A DNA stretch of 64,000 nt from Lamellibrachia satsuma (lineage: Eukaryota > Annelida > Polychaeta > Sabellida > Siboglinidae), in the NCBI GenBank assembly GCA_033239005.1, contig BSQZ01000078.1, positions 1,812,042 to 1,876,041 on the forward strand, written 5' to 3'. Shown here in pieces: positions 44,640-64,000 of this stretch. Position 1 is the stretch's first letter. The number at the start of each line of letters is the position of its first letter. Made by a program: the position numbers and the translations under genes. The notes beneath the pieces are model-generated. The model was given only the letters and a program-made list of their open reading frames with translations. It searched no databases and had not been told where the DNA came from.

Positions 44640-44655
44640 ATGGCGGCTCTGCGTG
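44640..44655 (+). CDS. Possible short first coding exon (MAALRG)
   Basis: ATGGCGGCTCTGCGTG is followed directly by GTAAGT. The ATGGCGGC context is typical of short first exons with a YY1-type start site. No following exon was identified before 47.2 kb, so this may be chance. Confidence 0.15.
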
Positions 44656-44659
44656 GTAA

Positions 44660-47100
44660 GTCTGCTGTTGCGTTGATTCTCCCAAAAATTTCGATTACAT
44701 ACAAAAGTCTGTCATTTATATAAGAATTAGTGCTACAAAAGCCTTTTATGCCGTCAAGAAATGTAGGAAAATATACTTTTCTCTTTCGACAATTACATTA
44801 CATTTATGTCCAATGATTAATGATTGGATTACAGTTAGACAGTTATATATATATTTTTAATGCATGAGCGTAAATTTATTTATTTTTATTTAAAAACAAT
44901 GTTGGCATGTACTTTGCACGACACAGGCGTATGCCGTATATTTTGCATTGAAGCAAAGTAGGGCTTAGAGAATGGCAATGACATTTATATAAAATCTGCA
45001 ATTTACCAGGTGTACCAAAAAAATCTTCCTAGCCTGAAACACACTTCATATAATTTGTACTTTATTGATCAAAGTGGGTTTCAGTGGATACTGAATATTG
45101 GCACGATTTTTTTTGCATTTATTAAAAAACTAAAAATAGCCATTTTAATAATCACTATTTGGATCAATAAATGAAAACTTCCTCTACCAAGAATTTCTTA
45201 GATGAGTGTCATTTGACATAGCAGTTGTTGTATTCTACTACAATGTCAGAAATTGTTTGAGGAAAAGTAAAATTGGGGTAGAACGATCCGGGAACCAGAT
45301 TAACTAGATGTAGCATAAAATATATGAATAATTAATGTAGATAAATGATGATCACATATGATAGGTGGAACATTAAAGGGTTTTAATTAATTAAAAATAA
45401 ATTAAGACATGCTAACGTAGTTTAAAGGTGTACAAGTTGAAAGTTTCTTTAGGAGGCCCACGCTGCCCCAGGTTACCCTATGCCATGTATTTCCAAGGTA
45501 TATTTTTAATACAGGTAGCAGGGTTCGCTCAGCAAAGGATTTTTGTTTCCGAAAAATAATGCAATAGTCTTCCAAGAATCGATAGCCGCTATACCTATGC
45601 CAAAGCAGTATATAAACCGAACTTGACCAGCAGTAATCGCCTGCAACTTCCTGGTAATAGAAACTAATCAGACAGTGTGTCGGCCAAGTCTGCATTGTCA
45701 CTGCGTGCCCAGCATAAGCAAGTCTCGACGTGGAGAATCGAACGCCGTGCTGTGGACGTCAAACAACATTGTAATCAGAATATGATCATTCTCTGATCGT
45801 AATGTCTAAGCTACGCTGTGCTAACGAGAACGCTGTGAAGTTTTAGGATAGACGCCATTGATCGTCAATAAGGTACGTTTTGGGTTTGAACTCTAAAAAA
45901 AGAACGTATTTGCCACGAACTGTGCCACACAATACTAAGACGTTGACGTGATATTAACATTGGATAACATTCGTTTAGTAGTTAGCACAACCGTGTCTCA
46001 AGCAAGGCTTCTCCCTTCTCACGTCCCCATCCATTCTCCTCTTCTCTCCATCCCTTCCCATGCCATTCTCCCTGTCATCGCCCGATATCCATACAACAGC
46101 CGAGGAATCACGTTTTGAAATAGAGATAGCTATAAGCAACTTGCGAAGATAGCATTGCCACGTAATTACTATAACTATTATGTGTTGGCACTTATCCTGT
46201 ACTATTAAATAGGTGGAATTGATTTTGAAAACCTAAATCCTGTGTAATGTTTGTTAAGGAATACTCAGCGCACGCACACTCAGACAGAGGTCTACTTATA
46301 TAGATAAAGGACAGAGCGTTCTATAAAATGACACATGCATAAATGGACTCCGCACTGTATACCTTTAATTTAGATGTTTTGATAATGTCTTTCAAACAAT
46401 ATCACCATCGGCGGTATTAGCTATTTAGTCTACAAAGTAATCGCTACCACTCATACCTCATACAAAGACACGAATGAATTGATAACAGCTTCAACACGCG
46501 TGGCTACAGTAATTGTTACTGCGCGGTCATGTATGTATTTCTAATACATAATATAATAGCATTCATTCACTCGATCAAAGGTGACCGCGTGTGACTACGG
46601 GGAATCCCATGCACTAAAGACAACGTCCTGGTTGACGAAATAGGCTATAGCTAAGCTGCCAACACATCATTGTCACCATGTGTCTAACGTAAAGTAACGG
46701 CCGTGGTCATCAACGCAATGTTATTGGCGTCAAACTGCATATTTGGCTAATAATACTACTTCATTATTTTACAACTATCCAATGCAAGAAGTACTGTTTG
46801 AAACATGGAGTCAACAACCGAGAATAAAAAGCATTCTGGTTGTGATTTTTCTCTCACCGCAGCGTGGCTGTCACTGGTTGATACAGCCAGACCCCAGATG
46901 AAGATCTCCAGTTGTACATATACGCTAATGCAGCGCTACGAATGTCTACGAAACTTACGTCACAACGAAATACATAGCAATAACACGTTTTAACTATGTA
47001 TTGAGTAAACTTTAAAAAAACCACATTAATATACCAATTAAGGTGAATTACTAATACAACAAACAACAAGCAAATAAGGATCACTCAACACAACATCACG
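44660..47100. other. Intergenic DNA, no feature recognised
   Basis: AT-rich with scattered short ORFs; none has a motif, plausible exon structure or repeat family that I can support. Confidence 0.4.
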
Positions 47101-47109
47101 TGGTACCGT

Positions 47110-47132
47110 TGACCTAGGGTCAACGTAGGTCA
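47110..47132. promoter_or_regulatory. Cluster of nuclear-receptor-like half sites
   Basis: TGACCT, GGGTCA and AGGTCA occur within 23 bases, about 270 bases upstream of the RRM gene's ATG. They could be a promoter element for that gene. Motif match only. Confidence 0.3.
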
Positions 47133-47397
47133 AGGTAGCATCGTAACTGCTGCGTATTGAATGACAACAATTTAGTTACCACTGTTAGAATAACGGGTTA
47201 AATGGTGCGCTTGAAGTCGCCATTGGTGATTCTAACCCAAACAGAACACAGCTATATTTAGTTCGTCTTCTTGTTCCACTATTTCTGCTTGTTGAGCAGT
47301 TCCCCAATTGTGTGTTGTATGTCAAACAATAGTCTGAAAAACAAGACAGTTTGTAATAAGGGTTGTAACGTTTCTTGTAGCTACAAGACGCTTGAAA

Positions 47398-50566
<3,169 letters not shown>

Positions 50567-50762
50567 GAAGAAAATGTTATGCTGCAACATGATGTCCGAA
50601 ACGACTAGTTTAAAAAGACGGATTTCATGACGCCTAGCGGAATTTCTGGCGCAATGCGGGAATCGCCAGTGGATTTAGCGCGCAGCGAACCGGGCAACTG
50701 ACTGGCAACAGACCGTGATTCTGGCACGCAGAAGACTGGAATACTGACGTATATGATGCCAA

Positions 50763-50768
50763 AATAAA
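50763..50768 (+). terminator. Candidate polyadenylation signal AATAAA
   Basis: About 197 bases after the RRM gene's stop codon. It supports, weakly, that the gene ends here rather than splicing on. Confidence 0.4.
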
Positions 50769-51124
50769 ATTATATTGTGATAACGATGCATCAACAGCGA
50801 TATGTATTATATTTAATTAATGCAATAACGTGTTTACAAGTGAAGCATGTCCAGTTAACAGATAATACATTGGCAATAAACTGAAAAGTGCTCGCAGCAA
50901 TATTCGTATCTTCATATGACTTGCAGTGCAAATAGAAACATCACTGATCAAAGGTGCTCATTATTGTTCCGGAGAGAAATATAGCCAAACATTATTAAAG
51001 CGGTTATGATGGACAAGTGGCAGAAACATGGATGACTCAAATAATGATAAAAGTACCAACATTTACGAATTGGTACACTTAGATACGAATCTTCATGTTG
51101 TGGATATTGCCATTAAAACTCCGT

Positions 51125-51510
51125 CCTCAACTCAAATCATCGAAAAAATTTACTTTAGTAATTAGATCTGATAAGGATCAATATAGTGAATATCCAAAAT
51201 GATAAACACTGTGTGGATCAATGCTGATCATGGGCCTAAGTTCCATTCTCTCGCCGATCACATGACAAAGTTACGAAATTTCACCATGGGTGAAATTCGT
51301 GAATTTTCAAAATGTCCAATTTCACTTTAATTAATGTTTGGCCAAACATTAAAAAATTGATAGTTTGTCTGGTGATAAAAAAAACGACGTAAAAAGTTAC
51401 ACAAACGAGCTAGCATGTTGTAGAGGATACTAGGTAGGTTTGATTTTTTGCAAATTGAATTTGAAATGACACTAGCAAAAAAATCGAATTGAGTAGGAAT
51501 CTTCAAGTGC
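51125..51510 (+). repeat. Dispersed repeat of unknown family, copy 2
   Basis: Diverged copy of 30165-30510 in the same orientation. It also carries CTCAAATCATCG, CTCTCGCCGATCACATGAC and ACGAGCTAGCATGTTG. It lies between the RRM and PARP14-like genes. Confidence 0.75.
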
Positions 51511-52090
51511 CGAATCTATTAATTGCAAAATGGCCGCCATAGTAATTTTGAGCTTGAATCAGCTCTACTGCAGAAATACATTATAGTTATCGTATACAAA
51601 CATCAAGACATATAATATAAAATAAATAACAATTAAATATTATCTCTAAAATCAATGAATATAGTGCCCCACATCTTCCTTATCACCACTCGTTACCAGT
51701 GTTTAGTAACATAGTTAGAAGCAACCTTACCATAATACATGCAAACACTTAATTCGTGTACACACGGAGCATTATGATGACGTTGTGAAATGTAGTGAAA
51801 CGTATGTTATATTGCAAAATTATTAGTTTAATACTTTTGAAGTGATGCGTGATTATTTCCTTTCCAAAGCACCAAAAATAGTATGCATCATTCAACGGGT
51901 GAAGTTGCAATGTGCCAAGTAGTTAGGCATGGCCCCATCCCGATCGAGTTTCGTGAAATGTCCCTTGTTGTCAGTTGTCTTTGTCATGCTTTTAAACACC
52001 GGCGAAATGGGTATGTGATTATCATGGAATCGCAGTTCTGTCTTGGAACGATATGCAGAAACATGTGTTTCTTGTTGGTCGCTGTGTACT

Positions 52091-64000
<11,910 letters not shown>

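Overview
The window is animal nuclear DNA. Genes are split into many short exons with GT-AG introns, intergenic DNA is AT-rich, and microsatellites, minisatellites and several classes of transposon are abundant. The gene families (Son of sevenless, a penta-EF-hand calpain, a PARP14-like macro/WWE/ART protein) and the repeat load suggest a bilaterian invertebrate, perhaps a marine one. I cannot name the species or phylum from sequence alone.

Layout. 1-10126 (minus): the 5' part of a SOS Ras-GEF gene, nine exons, leaving the window inside exon 9. 13362-18164 (plus): a five-exon candidate gene for a 166-residue protein I do not recognise; one intron holds a TIR transposon with a tRNA-derived SINE nested in it. 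19023-38955 (minus): a calpain gene whose 19 exons I could join in frame to 665 residues with the Cys-His-Asn triad; one intron holds an almost intact Ty3/Gypsy element (20469-25496). 39000-47300: mostly repeats, including a broken piggyBac transposase with a 49-bp array in its N-terminal coding region. 47398-50566 (plus): six exons for a 314-residue protein with three tandem PARP14-type RRM-like repeats behind an MGCCFSSS acylation-type N-terminus. 52091-64000 (minus): a PARP14-like gene (KH-like, macro, macro, KH-like, WWE, ART), twelve exons seen, continuing past the right edge.

Exon borders were chosen by hand from GT-AG sites plus phase continuity. In each multi-exon model every junction keeps frame, and the three complete models (calpain 1998 nt, RRM gene 945 nt, hypothetical gene 501 nt) have lengths divisible by three. 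This is strong internal evidence but not transcript evidence.

SOS and calpain are conserved housekeeping/signalling genes. The RRM protein and the PARP14-like gene lie tail to tail and share a domain family, so a functional or evolutionary link is plausible but inferred. The least ordinary items are the triple-RRM gene, minisatellites that copy 3' splice sites (SOS exon 5, PARP macro-2 exon), the piggyBac array open in all three frames, and the unrecognised 166-residue gene.
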